From positions 1 to 64,000 of the forward strand of contig JAPOYU010000064.1 of NCBI GenBank assembly GCA_026706395.1: DNA of 64,000 nt. The letters are read 5' to 3'. This document shows positions 37,056-45,377 of this stretch, one piece after another. The notes beneath the pieces are model-generated. The model did no database searches. It was not told the origin of the DNA and saw only the letters and a program-made list of their open reading frames with translations. The DNA comes from Chloroflexota bacterium. GTDB taxonomy: Bacteria > Chloroflexota > Anaerolineae > Aggregatilineales > Phototrophicaceae. Position 1 is the first letter of the stretch; each line of letters begins with the position of its first letter. The translations under genes and the position numbers were made by a program.

Positions 37056-38483
37056 CTATTTCGGCGTGCCAACCATTTCAGCCGCTTTATCCAAAGCCTC
37101 CAGCATCTCGTCGACGGTTGTGAACTTGACGCGGCTGCGTCCAATCGCGGCGCCGCGCTGAAGTTCGATCTCGTCGAGGACTTTCCAGTCGTCAAATGTG
37201 ATATACGTCGGCTTCCGCGCTTCCAGCATTTCGACAACGGTATCGGCTCGGGTGTCCGATGGCTGCAGCGCCTGCCCGGCCGCCAAGTCCGCCAGAAAAC
37301 ATTCGACCGTCTCTATCGCATCGGGTTTGTTCGTGCCGATGATGCCGGTCGGTCCCCGCTTGATCCAGCCCACGACATAATTGCCTTGCAGGCCTTCCCG
37401 GCCCTCATGCCGTATCAGCACGCGACCTCGATCATTCGGGATCGTGCCCCAGCGGTCATAAAACGGCACATCCGGCAGCGGCACGCCTCGATAGCCCACC
37501 GAACGGAAGACCATATCGAAAGGCAGAACTTCGTATTGCCCGGTCCCGCGCGGACGCAAGTTGCCGTGCTCATCCAGGTAAAGCTCATTCTTGGCCAATT
37601 TGATCGCTTCCACCCTGTCGCTGCCAATAATCTCCGTCGGCGACACAAGAAAGCGCATGATGATACGCCTCGATTTGCCTGTCGGTCCCCGATCGACGTA
37701 GGACTGCAGTATTTTCACATTGCGGATGGCGCTGCGGTCGCGCGCCTTCTTCAAATGGGTCGCGCTAAGTTCATCCAGCGAGGCGTCATCGCAATCGACG
37801 ATGATATCGGTATCCGCCATCTCACCCAGCTCTTTGATCTCGGGATTGCTGAATGCCGCCTGCGCCGGACCGCGCCTCCCCAGCACGTAAATCTCTTCGA
37901 CCTCGCTCTGCTTGAGCGCCTCCAAGGCGTAGTCGGCGATGTCCGTCCGATACAATTCCTCCGGCGTCCGGCCCAATATCCGCGCCACATCCATCGCCAC
38001 GTTGCCCACGCCGATGACCGCTACCCGCCTGATTCCGCGCAGGTCGAAGTCATAATCGTGATAATCCGGATGCCCGTTGTACCAACCGACAAACTCCGTC
38101 GCGGCGTAACTGTTCGGCAAGTCCTCTCCCGGTATGCCCAGCTTCCGGTCTGTTTGCGCGCCGGTCGCGTAAATGACGCCCTGGTAGTGATCGCTAAGAT
38201 CCAAGCGCGTCACATCGGTCCCGAATTCGATATTGCCATAAAAGCTGAAACGCTCATGGGCGGCAATGCGGCTGTACAGCTTCGTCACGGATTTGATTTT
38301 CTCGTGATCGGGCGCGACGCCGCCGCGCACCAGGCCGAACGGCGTCGGCAAACGCTCGTACATATCTACATAAATCAGCGGCTCAGCCTGTTTCAGCAAA
38401 TGGTCAGCGGCATAAAAGCCCGACGGCCCGGAGCCGATGATCGCCACTCGATTCTTGGAAGTCTTGCCTGGCGCGTCTGTCAT
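37056..38483 (-). CDS. fprA: Ferredoxin-NADP+ reductase, adrenodoxin-reductase type
   Basis: 475 residues, transferring electrons between NADPH and ferredoxin through FAD. The FAD site VAIIGSGPSGFYAADHL is at the N-terminus, then ERLPTPFGLVRGGVAPDH, characteristic of FprA/adrenodoxin reductase, an NADP-binding VIGVGNVAMDVARIL, and a late VGWIKRGPTGIIGTNK. Its ATG overlaps the stop of the M24 peptidase gene by 4 bp, so it is the last gene of a coupled operon with selA. Confidence 0.92.
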   Translation of the reverse strand: MTDAPGKTSKNRVAIIGSGPSGFYAADHLLKQAEPLIYVDMYERLPTPFGLVRGGVAPDHEKIKSVTKLYSRIAAHERFSFYGNIEFGTDVTRLDLSDHYQGVIYATGAQTDRKLGIPGEDLPNSYAATEFVGWYNGHPDYHDYDFDLRGIRRVAVIGVGNVAMDVARILGRTPEELYRTDIADYALEALKQSEVEEIYVLGRRGPAQAAFSNPEIKELGEMADTDIIVDCDDASLDELSATHLKKARDRSAIRNVKILQSYVDRGPTGKSRRIIMRFLVSPTEIIGSDRVEAIKLAKNELYLDEHGNLRPRGTGQYEVLPFDMVFRSVGYRGVPLPDVPFYDRWGTIPNDRGRVLIRHEGREGLQGNYVVGWIKRGPTGIIGTNKPDAIETVECFLADLAAGQALQPSDTRADTVVEMLEARKPTYITFDDWKVLDEIELQRGAAIGRSRVKFTTVDEMLEALDKAAEMVGTPK

Positions 38484-39727
38484 CTGCCCAACTCGTCACC
38501 ACTCTTCAACGGAATGACCAAGTCCTTGCGGAAGGGCGAAAGCGAGACCAACTGACCGCTCTCATCCACGACAAACATGTCTTCCACCCGGACGCCATAG
38601 CCGCGCTCAGGATAATACAAGCCGGGTTCGATGGTCAAGATATTGCCAATCTGAAAGACATCGTCCCGCCGCAAATGGCTGATTGACGGACCTTCATGAA
38701 TCTCAATGCCGACCCCGTGACCCAGACTATGCAGGTAGCCTTCCATCGTGGCCGGTTCAGAACGCGACGTGGCATGGCCCTCGCTCTCGAAATGATCCAA
38801 AACCGCCTCCTGCATCAAATGCGTCGGCTTTCCCATCCCGAAAGTCTCCACCGCGATGTCAAAGGCTTCCATCACCGTGTCATAGTCCGCCCGAACCTCG
38901 GACGGCGCATATCCGATGCACCAGGTCCGCGTCATATCGTGGTGATACCCGCCCCCCAACTCGCGCGGGAAAAGATCGAACACGATCGTCTGCCCCAAGC
39001 GCAGCGGCATATCAGCCTCGCCTCGGCTATGCGGAAAGCCGCCGTCACGCCCCTGCGCGAATATCATGTTTGTGTCTTCCAGACCGCGCGCCATCAACTC
39101 ACGCCGCACCAGATCCTTGATATCGCCGATGGTCGCCCGCCGCCCCTCTTCGTCCAGCAAGTAATCGCCATCCGGCCGCAGTCTGGAGATCCTCTCCCAT
39201 GCCAGTTCCATAACAGCGTTTGTCCGCTCCGCCACCGACCTGATTCGCGCAATTTCGTCGGCGTCCTTAGTCACCATGGCCTCTTCGATAAGAGTCGCCT
39301 TTTCCTCGACCACAAAAGTGTACGCCGGCAACTCCGCCTGCAGCATGCGGTAAAGCGCTATCGTCTTGTTGATCTGCCACGTGCCATACAAGCCAACCCG
39401 CCCAGCGCTCAAACCGAGGACGCCCAAGACATCTGACCAGTGCAGCCCGGTCGCCTTGATGCTGTCGCCCTCCGCATCCCTGTATCGCTCGTGATAGCCC
39501 AGTTCGACATCCGTCTTCACATCCAGGCCGCTTTTCGCCGCCTCTTCCAGTTCCATTCGGCTGCAAACCAGCAGCGCCGGCTTGTCGCGCAATTTGAATA
39601 TCGTCCCATGCGTGATCTGCGCGCCGTTGCTCAGGTAATAACGCGCCGAGTTGAATTCCTCGCCGCCTGTGACGATAATGGCGTCAAACTCGCGTTCCAG
39701 CATCAGCCGATCGATATCTGATTTCAT
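38480..39727 (-). CDS. M24-family metallopeptidase (Xaa-Pro aminopeptidase/creatinase fold)
   Basis: 415 residues. The C-terminal pita-bread domain keeps the five metal ligands: Asp in VFDLFP, Asp in HHDMTRT, His in SLGHGVG, Glu in TIEPGLYYP, Glu in RVEDMF. The N-terminal creatinase-like domain spans about 1-165. Probably cleaves Xaa-Pro peptides, though family members also act on other amides. It starts 51 bp after selA and overlaps fprA by 4 bp. Confidence 0.88.
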   Translation of the reverse strand: MKSDIDRLMLEREFDAIIVTGGEEFNSARYYLSNGAQITHGTIFKLRDKPALLVCSRMELEEAAKSGLDVKTDVELGYHERYRDAEGDSIKATGLHWSDVLGVLGLSAGRVGLYGTWQINKTIALYRMLQAELPAYTFVVEEKATLIEEAMVTKDADEIARIRSVAERTNAVMELAWERISRLRPDGDYLLDEEGRRATIGDIKDLVRRELMARGLEDTNMIFAQGRDGGFPHSRGEADMPLRLGQTIVFDLFPRELGGGYHHDMTRTWCIGYAPSEVRADYDTVMEAFDIAVETFGMGKPTHLMQEAVLDHFESEGHATSRSEPATMEGYLHSLGHGVGIEIHEGPSISHLRRDDVFQIGNILTIEPGLYYPERGYGVRVEDMFVVDESGQLVSLSPFRKDLVIPLKSGDELGR

Positions 39728-39778
39728 AGGGTAAAGCCCCCAAATAATTCGACGGAATTGAAAATGCCGGAAGGCGAC

Positions 39779-41137
39779 TTACAATGCAGCATTCAGGACG
39801 CGCAGCAAATCCTCTTCCTGCTCCGGCAAAACCGTGCGCGGATCGATCAGCACACGGCCATCCGCGATGCGCGCGATCACCGGCGGGCTTCCCTGACGCA
39901 ACTTCGCCGTCATGTCGTCAGGCGCGTCGCAGTCGATCGCTAACACTGCGGTCGGCAAGATTGCGCCGGGCAAACTGCCGCCCCCTACTGCAGACTCCCC
40001 CGGCAGTACCGACCCGCCAATTTGAGCCGCCCATGCCTCCGCCCGCGCTTCGATTTCCCCCAATGTCCGCGCAATCATCCGCCAGACAGGCAGACACTCT
40101 AAAGCATCTCCGCGCCGATAATGGGCCAGCGTGGCGAGCAGCGCCGCGTACGTCAGCTTGTCAACGCGTAAGGCCCGCGCCAAGGGATGACGCTTTAGTT
40201 TCGCGACCGCCTCAGCTTTGCCGACGATGACGCCCGCCTGCGGTCCACCCAGCAGCTTGTCCCCGCTGAAGCAAACCAGATCAAAGCCAGCCGCCACGCT
40301 TTCCTGTATCATCGGCTCATGATCCAGGCCAAACGGCGCCGTATCAATGAGCGTGCCGCTGCCCAAATCGTCCACCGAAAGGATCCCATTTTCCCGCGCC
40401 AGCGCAACCAACTCGCCGAGCGGTGGCTGTTCAACAAAGCCGACCTGCTTGAAATTCGAGGCATGCACCCGCAATACCATCGCCGTCAGCTCGTTCAAGG
40501 CCCCGGTAAAGTCGGCCAACCGAGTGCGATTGGTCGTCCCCACTTCCACCAAACGCGCGCCGCTCTCTTGCATGATCGCCGGTATGCGGAAGCCGCCGCC
40601 GATCTCCACCAATTGCCCGCGCGAGATGACGACTTCTTTGTCCTTCGCCAAGGCGCTTAAAATCAAAATCAACGCGGAAGCATTGTTGTTGACAACCAGG
40701 GCATCTTCAGCGCCGGTCAACTCACGCAGCAGCCTCCCTGCATGTGTCAAACGGCTGCCGCGTCTGCCGCCTTCCAGGTCATATTCAAGGTTGTTATAGG
40801 CCAGCGCCGCCTGCGCAATTGCAGCCTGCGCATCTGAGGACAACACGGCTCTTCCCAAGTTGGTATGGATGATGACGCCCGTCCCATTTATGACCGGAAT
40901 CAAGCTTGGCCGCAGCCGTTCTCGCAGGTTAACTTTAACTTGAGCGGCAAGCGCGCCCAAAGTCAAATCGATCGGTTGAGACAGCAAGATAGACTTTCGC
41001 GCCGAGTCGATGGTCGAGCGAATGGTATCCGTCACCAGTTCACGGCTGTATGTCTCTAATAGGGACTGTATTGGGCGCTGAGCGAGCAGGGTGTCAATCG
41101 CGGGCAAGCTTCGCAGCTGCGCGTCCTTATCTCTCAT
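39779..41137 (-). CDS. selA: L-seryl-tRNA(Sec) selenium transferase
   Basis: 452 residues, the PLP enzyme that converts Ser-tRNA(Sec) to Sec-tRNA(Sec) using selenophosphate. It begins with the SelA N-terminal helix region (LRSLPAIDTLLA) and holds PLP on K294 in FSGDKLLGGPQAG; VINGTGVIIHTNLGRA is also characteristic. It overlaps the preceding membrane-protein gene by 11 bp. selB, selC and selD are not in the window, and I saw no obvious selenoprotein gene here. Confidence 0.93.
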   Translation of the reverse strand: MRDKDAQLRSLPAIDTLLAQRPIQSLLETYSRELVTDTIRSTIDSARKSILLSQPIDLTLGALAAQVKVNLRERLRPSLIPVINGTGVIIHTNLGRAVLSSDAQAAIAQAALAYNNLEYDLEGGRRGSRLTHAGRLLRELTGAEDALVVNNNASALILILSALAKDKEVVISRGQLVEIGGGFRIPAIMQESGARLVEVGTTNRTRLADFTGALNELTAMVLRVHASNFKQVGFVEQPPLGELVALARENGILSVDDLGSGTLIDTAPFGLDHEPMIQESVAAGFDLVCFSGDKLLGGPQAGVIVGKAEAVAKLKRHPLARALRVDKLTYAALLATLAHYRRGDALECLPVWRMIARTLGEIEARAEAWAAQIGGSVLPGESAVGGGSLPGAILPTAVLAIDCDAPDDMTAKLRQGSPPVIARIADGRVLIDPRTVLPEQEEDLLRVLNAAL

Positions 41138-41576
41138 GCGCTGTCTCGCGGTTTCGCAAGAAGACTTCTACGACTAAAAACAGCAAAACCAGAATGAACA
41201 CTATCGGCAGCGATAGATAGCGTGGAATCATCAGCCAGGCGCAAGTCACCACAATGATGCCGACCCAAACACTGCGGCGCACCACAACGCCGGTAAGCGG
41301 CGTATCTCCCCGCGCCGGCGCCAAACGCTGACTAATCCAGCGCACAAAGGGAATCGCTGTGCCGGTCACCGCAATCTGCAATAAAATGAAAAATAACCAT
41401 ATCTCCCCGCCTATTCTCGGTCTAGTCGTCGACACCAGGTATGCCAGCCCAGCCCAGCCGCCGACAAACATGATCAACGATGCCAGGAGTACCCCGCGCT
41501 GCTCTCCCGCGGGGTTCTCGCCCGACCACCGAGATGAGGCGCGGCCGCGCGCCTCGCCAGACCGATTGGCTATCAT
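41127..41576 (-). CDS. Small four-helix membrane protein upstream of selA
   Basis: 149 residues with a polar N-terminal 30 and four hydrophobic helices. I do not recognise a family. ATG 41576 is preferred over a GTG at 41585 because GAGGTG lies seven bases upstream of the ATG. It heads the four-gene operon with selA and overlaps selA by 11 bp. Confidence 0.6.
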   Translation of the reverse strand: MIANRSGEARGRASSRWSGENPAGEQRGVLLASLIMFVGGWAGLAYLVSTTRPRIGGEIWLFFILLQIAVTGTAIPFVRWISQRLAPARGDTPLTGVVVRRSVWVGIIVVTCAWLMIPRYLSLPIVFILVLLFLVVEVFLRNRETAHER

Positions 41577-41674
41577 AAGTTTCACCTCGTAAGCTGCATT
41601 GTATTATGATTTCGGCAAATGGGTAAGTCTGGCCGTCGACAACTGCAATAGCGCCCGCCGCTGTCAGCACCGCC

Positions 41675-42967
41675 TTATGTCAATCCCGCCAGCAAGGCCT
41701 GCGTATCACGCGAAGGCTTTACGCCTAGTTTTCGTTTGAGCAGTCGCTCGAGTACGGCATAATGCTCCCGAGCATCGGCGTTTCGACCCAGGTTGATATA
41801 CATCTGCATCGCCCCTCGGTGTATATCTTCACGCTGAGGCATCTCCCGCAGCGCGCGCGTATAGAAACCCAGCGCTTCGTCCCAAGCCTGCGCTTCCGCC
41901 TTCAGCCGCGCCATGCCATTCAAAGCTTCGCCATACATCGCCTGCAACTGCTTGCGCCGCGCCTCTATCCAGGGCAACTTCAGCGGATAAAGGAATGGCG
42001 CCTTATAGATGTCGATTGCCTGGCTGTACAGCATTTGCCTCTCGCGCGCGTCGGTCGATAGTAGCGCGCCTTCTATAGCCTGCTCAAAGTCTGCAACATC
42101 GTAGTGACGAATGACTTTGTCACTCGGCACGTAGAAGCCGGTCGAATAATTGGTCAACTCATAATTCTCGCCGTCGCCCACGTTCACTGATATGCGCTCG
42201 GTTATCTTCCGCTTCGTAACATGAAAGACGTTAGTCGCATCCCTGATCGAAAGCTTCGGCCAAAAGATGGCAAATATCTGATCGCGCGTGACCAAGGGAT
42301 TGTCCATGAAATAGAAGAACAAGTTGCGCGGCAGAGCGCCGTCCCAACTCCTAATCTCCCGCCCGTTGGATACGGCGTGCCCCCGACCAAAGGCGTAGAC
42401 CTCGAGCTGCGGCTTCAACGTGACGTCTTTGGTGAACAAGAGATTGTTGCTGCGGTGGGCGGCGCCCATCACCGCTATTTCATCCCGGTTTACCCACTGG
42501 ACCCAAGGCTCATATGTCAACAGCCGTGAACTCACAACCAATTGCGATCGGTCATCGAAGCGCTCCACCAAAGCAGTGATAAATTGCCGAAATTCCGCGT
42601 CTTGATTCACGCGGTCCAATTCATCCAGGTACAAAATGACGCGCTCGCCGCTGAGGCGCGCCATATCCTCCGCCAAGGCAGCGCCCGCTTCCGCAGCATC
42701 TCCTTCTTGCAACGCGCTGGAAAGCATCCCGCCAAAATCCGGCTCAACCATACGAATCTCGTCCAGCAGACCGCGGACCCAGGTCGATGTCCCCCCGCGA
42801 CTCTCCGGAATACGATAATAGAGCAATCCCTCCGACGATCCGTTGATAAAGTAACTCAAAAACACATTGCGATAGTTCGACCACGGGTACAAAAGGACCA
42901 CCTTCTTCCCGGCTGAACTCGCCAGAAAGGAATCAAACGAAACATTCGTAATTTCTTGCGCTAACAT
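41675..42967 (-). CDS. BTAD-domain protein with degenerate NTPase-like N-terminus
   Basis: 430 residues. The last 170 or so residues fit a bacterial transcriptional activator (BTAD) helical-repeat domain (DVADFEQAIEGALLS to KRKLGVKPSRDT), preceded by a winged-helix-like stretch (residues 215-290, DGALPRNLFFYFMDN onward). The first 170 residues look like a P-loop NTPase half with a Walker B (RVILYLDELDRV), but where a Walker A belongs the sequence is AGKKVVLLYPWS, so nucleotide binding is doubtful. It is likely a transcription regulator of unknown targets, standing alone with its own promoter. Confidence 0.65.
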   Translation of the reverse strand: MLAQEITNVSFDSFLASSAGKKVVLLYPWSNYRNVFLSYFINGSSEGLLYYRIPESRGGTSTWVRGLLDEIRMVEPDFGGMLSSALQEGDAAEAGAALAEDMARLSGERVILYLDELDRVNQDAEFRQFITALVERFDDRSQLVVSSRLLTYEPWVQWVNRDEIAVMGAAHRSNNLLFTKDVTLKPQLEVYAFGRGHAVSNGREIRSWDGALPRNLFFYFMDNPLVTRDQIFAIFWPKLSIRDATNVFHVTKRKITERISVNVGDGENYELTNYSTGFYVPSDKVIRHYDVADFEQAIEGALLSTDARERQMLYSQAIDIYKAPFLYPLKLPWIEARRKQLQAMYGEALNGMARLKAEAQAWDEALGFYTRALREMPQREDIHRGAMQMYINLGRNADAREHYAVLERLLKRKLGVKPSRDTQALLAGLT

Positions 42968-43052
42968 TACATGACCTCTCGAAGTATTCTCGGCATCAAA
43001 GTAGTGTAACGACCGTTCGCACCGAACTTCAATACAACGCTAAATTGACATT

Positions 43053-43082
43053 ATCATATTTTATAACGAATTACTTAGTCAA
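43053..43082 (-). promoter_or_regulatory. Predicted promoter of the BTAD-domain gene
   Basis: On the minus strand TTGACT (43082-43077) and TATGAT (43058-43053) are 18 bp apart within an AT-rich patch, about 85 bp upstream of the ATG at 42967. Confidence 0.4.
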
Positions 43083-43158
43083 GAACGCCGAATAAAGGGG
43101 GTGGCAAAATCGCTGATACCACCCTATGGCGATCTCAAGACAGAGGATTCCCGACTAT

Positions 43159-43683
43159 CTAGCTTTCTTCAATCATGACAGACACAATATGGTCGGCAAC
43201 AATCTGAGGATCCGGACGCTGCGGATCAATGCGCTGCAGCGAATTCAGCACCGTCATACCGGCAGCATCGGCAACCCGACCAAACACCGCGTGCCGCCCG
43301 TCAAGATGAAGCGTCGGCAGGAACGTGATGAAGAACTGCGATCCATTGGTGTTGGGCCCGGCGTTCGCCATGCTCAGCGTCCCCGGCGCCTCATGCCGGA
43401 TGCGCAGCGCCGCCGGCTCGTCATCCCATTGATACCCGGGCCCGCCCCGTCCACTGCCCGTCGGGTCGCCGCCCTGAGCCATGAACCCCTCCAGCACGCG
43501 GTGAAATACCACGCCGTCGTAGAATCCGTCGCGCGCCAGGAAGACAAAATTGTTCACCGTGAGCGGCGCGCGATCGGTGAACAAGTCAATCGTAATCGCG
43601 CCCTTGCTCGTGTTCATCACCGCGCGATAGGTCTTCTTCGCGTCGATCTGCATCGCTGGCGGACTGCTGTATTGCTTGGGCAT
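43159..43683 (-). CDS. Cyclophilin-type peptidyl-prolyl cis-trans isomerase
   Basis: 174 residues speeding proline isomerisation in protein folding. Active-site motifs are present: [27 protein letters not shown] and [12 protein letters not shown]. An in-frame extension to 43731 exists, but AGGAG sits just upstream of ATG 43683, which is chosen. There is no signal peptide, so it is cytosolic. It is divergent from the TetR gene. Confidence 0.93.
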   Translation of the reverse strand: MPKQYSSPPAMQIDAKKTYRAVMNTSKGAITIDLFTDRAPLTVNNFVFLARDGFYDGVVFHRVLEGFMAQGGDPTGSGRGGPGYQWDDEPAALRIRHEAPGTLSMANAGPNTNGSQFFITFLPTLHLDGRHAVFGRVADAAGMTVLNSLQRIDPQRPDPQIVADHIVSVMIEES

Positions 43684-43785
43684 GGAGGGTCTCCTCATTG
43701 ATCCGGCTGCTACACCGTAGCAGAGTAACAAAGAATGAGAGCTCGGGATAGTGCGTGGTATTCCACTCGATTGAGATGGCTATTG

Positions 43786-43815
43786 ACAATACTGTAAAAT
43801 TTGAGACAGTATTGT
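43786..43815. promoter_or_regulatory. Perfect inverted repeat, candidate TetR operator
   Basis: ACAATACTGT and ACAGTATTGT are perfect 10-bp inverted copies separated by 10 bp, 31 bp before the TetR start codon at 43846. Placement and symmetry fit autoregulation by the TetR protein. Confidence 0.7.
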
Positions 43816-43845
43816 ATCATTCAAGACGCTATATTGTACGGATCA

Positions 43846-44391
43846 ATGCAAATCTCTTCAAAGCGAGAATCCATCCTAAAAGCTGCGGCCGACATATTGG
43901 CGAGGAATCCGGGAGCGTCATTTACTGAGCTTGCCCCGGCAATAGGGATTAGTCGCGCCACTCTTTACCGTCACTTCGCGCAGCGTGAAGAACTAATTCG
44001 AGCGCTTGCCATGTATGCCCTGCACGAGTACGACAAGAAAATGAATCTGATAGACAAGCAGAATCTGCCCCCACTGGAGAAGCTCAAAGCACTACTAGGT
44101 GCTTTGCTACCTATGGGAGAACAGTTTCACTTCTTGTCCAAAGAGTGGGAAGCGATAGATGATCCGGAAATCGCGGATATTTACAACCGGCAATCAGACG
44201 GGCTTGTACGTTTGATTCAAGCCGCCAAGGATGATGGCTCTATCGCGCAGGATACTCCAACCGCTTGGATCGTCCAAGCGCTCGAAGCATTGATATACGC
44301 GGCCTGGGAATCAGTGGAAGCCGGGGATATCGCCCGTAATGATGCCCCATCGCTTGTCTATAGAACACTGATGGAGGGTTTCGGTGTCTGA
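43846..44391 (+). CDS. TetR-family transcriptional repressor
   Basis: 181 residues from ATG 43846; the frame runs 45 bases further up, but that part overlaps the operator region. Residues 1-60 contain the helix-turn-helix typical of TetR (FTELAPAIGISRATLYRHFAQREEL). The rest is a helical ligand-binding domain. It overlaps the next gene by 8 bp and very probably represses itself and that transporter-like gene through the inverted repeat upstream. This pair is more AT-rich than its surroundings, a sign of possible transfer. Confidence 0.88.
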   Translation: MQISSKRESILKAAADILARNPGASFTELAPAIGISRATLYRHFAQREELIRALAMYALHEYDKKMNLIDKQNLPPLEKLKALLGALLPMGEQFHFLSKEWEAIDDPEIADIYNRQSDGLVRLIQAAKDDGSIAQDTPTAWIVQALEALIYAAWESVEAGDIARNDAPSLVYRTLMEGFGV

Positions 44392-45259
44392 TTTGGCAAT
44401 GCCCCAAGCAAAAGCGCATCAGACGATCAGCTTGCGGATTTTGTTTTCACGCTTCCGCTGGCGAATCGCGCTGACCGTGGTGTTGGTATTGGCTGAGTCC
44501 GGTCTGAATCTGCTGTTTCCCCTGTTGATCGGCTTCGCGATTAACGGCCTGCTCGAGCAGAATACAGATCCTCTGGCGCACCTGGGCCTGCTTGGTGTAA
44601 TCACTCTCATTGTTGGCAGTGGCAGGCGCTTTTACGACACCCGCGCGTTTGCAGGCATCTACACCGCTGTTTCAACTGAAATGGTCGAACGCGAACAGCA
44701 AAAAGGGACGCCGCTATCGGCGATTGCAACCCGTTCCGGTCTACTGACTGAATTTGTAGAGTTTCTCGAAAACTCGATGCCGATGATTCTAGAAAGCTTG
44801 ATAGGCATCGTGGGTGTACTTTTGATTATCCTCAACTTGAACGCCTCTGTATTCGCTGCCTGTTTGGCGTTGGTAGGGCTGATCGCTTTGGTTTATCTGG
44901 CTAGCGGCAAGTGGAATTTCAGTTTCAACCAAGGCTATAACGATGAATTAGAGAAGCGTGTCGAGGTACTGTCAAGTCATCAGTTGCAAAGCATCGCCGC
45001 GCACTTCAAGAGGCTTATGATATGGAACATCCGGCTGTCAGATCTGGAAACGCTGAATTACGCCATTGTTTGGCTGGGCATAATCGCTCTGCTGATCTAT
45101 TCGCCGATAACCGTGATTGAAAGCGGAGTCATCAATTACGGTTTGGTCTTCTCGGTATTGATGTACGTTTTTCAATACATCGAGAGCCTTGTGTCACTGC
45201 CACTTTTTATCCAACAGATCATTCGATTGCAAGAGATAACGCAACGCCTTCGAAACTGA
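44384..45259 (+). CDS. Stand-alone ABC-exporter six-helix membrane domain (no ATPase)
   Basis: 291 residues with about six membrane helices in the layout of an ABC exporter membrane domain (first helices VLVLAESGLNLLFPLLIGFAI, then ITLIVGSGRRFYDTRAF). The protein stops where the nucleotide-binding domain would begin, and no Walker motifs or ATPase gene follow. Such stand-alone domains are known in other bacteria but their function is unclear. It is coupled to the TetR gene by an 8-bp overlap. Confidence 0.68.
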   Translation: MSDLAMPQAKAHQTISLRILFSRFRWRIALTVVLVLAESGLNLLFPLLIGFAINGLLEQNTDPLAHLGLLGVITLIVGSGRRFYDTRAFAGIYTAVSTEMVEREQQKGTPLSAIATRSGLLTEFVEFLENSMPMILESLIGIVGVLLIILNLNASVFAACLALVGLIALVYLASGKWNFSFNQGYNDELEKRVEVLSSHQLQSIAAHFKRLMIWNIRLSDLETLNYAIVWLGIIALLIYSPITVIESGVINYGLVFSVLMYVFQYIESLVSLPLFIQQIIRLQEITQRLRN

Positions 45260-45377
45260 GCGCGTCACAACCAATACACTGTGCTCCTTGTCATCGCATA
45301 ACCTCTATGTTACGGACAACAAAATCAGCGCTTTATGCTAGAATCCTTTCCAAGCTAACCTTTGTATATTGGTCTCC

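Noticed and set aside
36978..38555. 525-codon open frame antisense to fprA
   Set aside because: The sense strand carries clear FAD and NADP motifs; the antisense product has none.
39779..41137. Nearby selenoprotein gene, expected because selA is present
   Set aside because: No gene in the window has an in-frame TGA that interrupts a recognisable domain; both peroxiredoxins use Cys.
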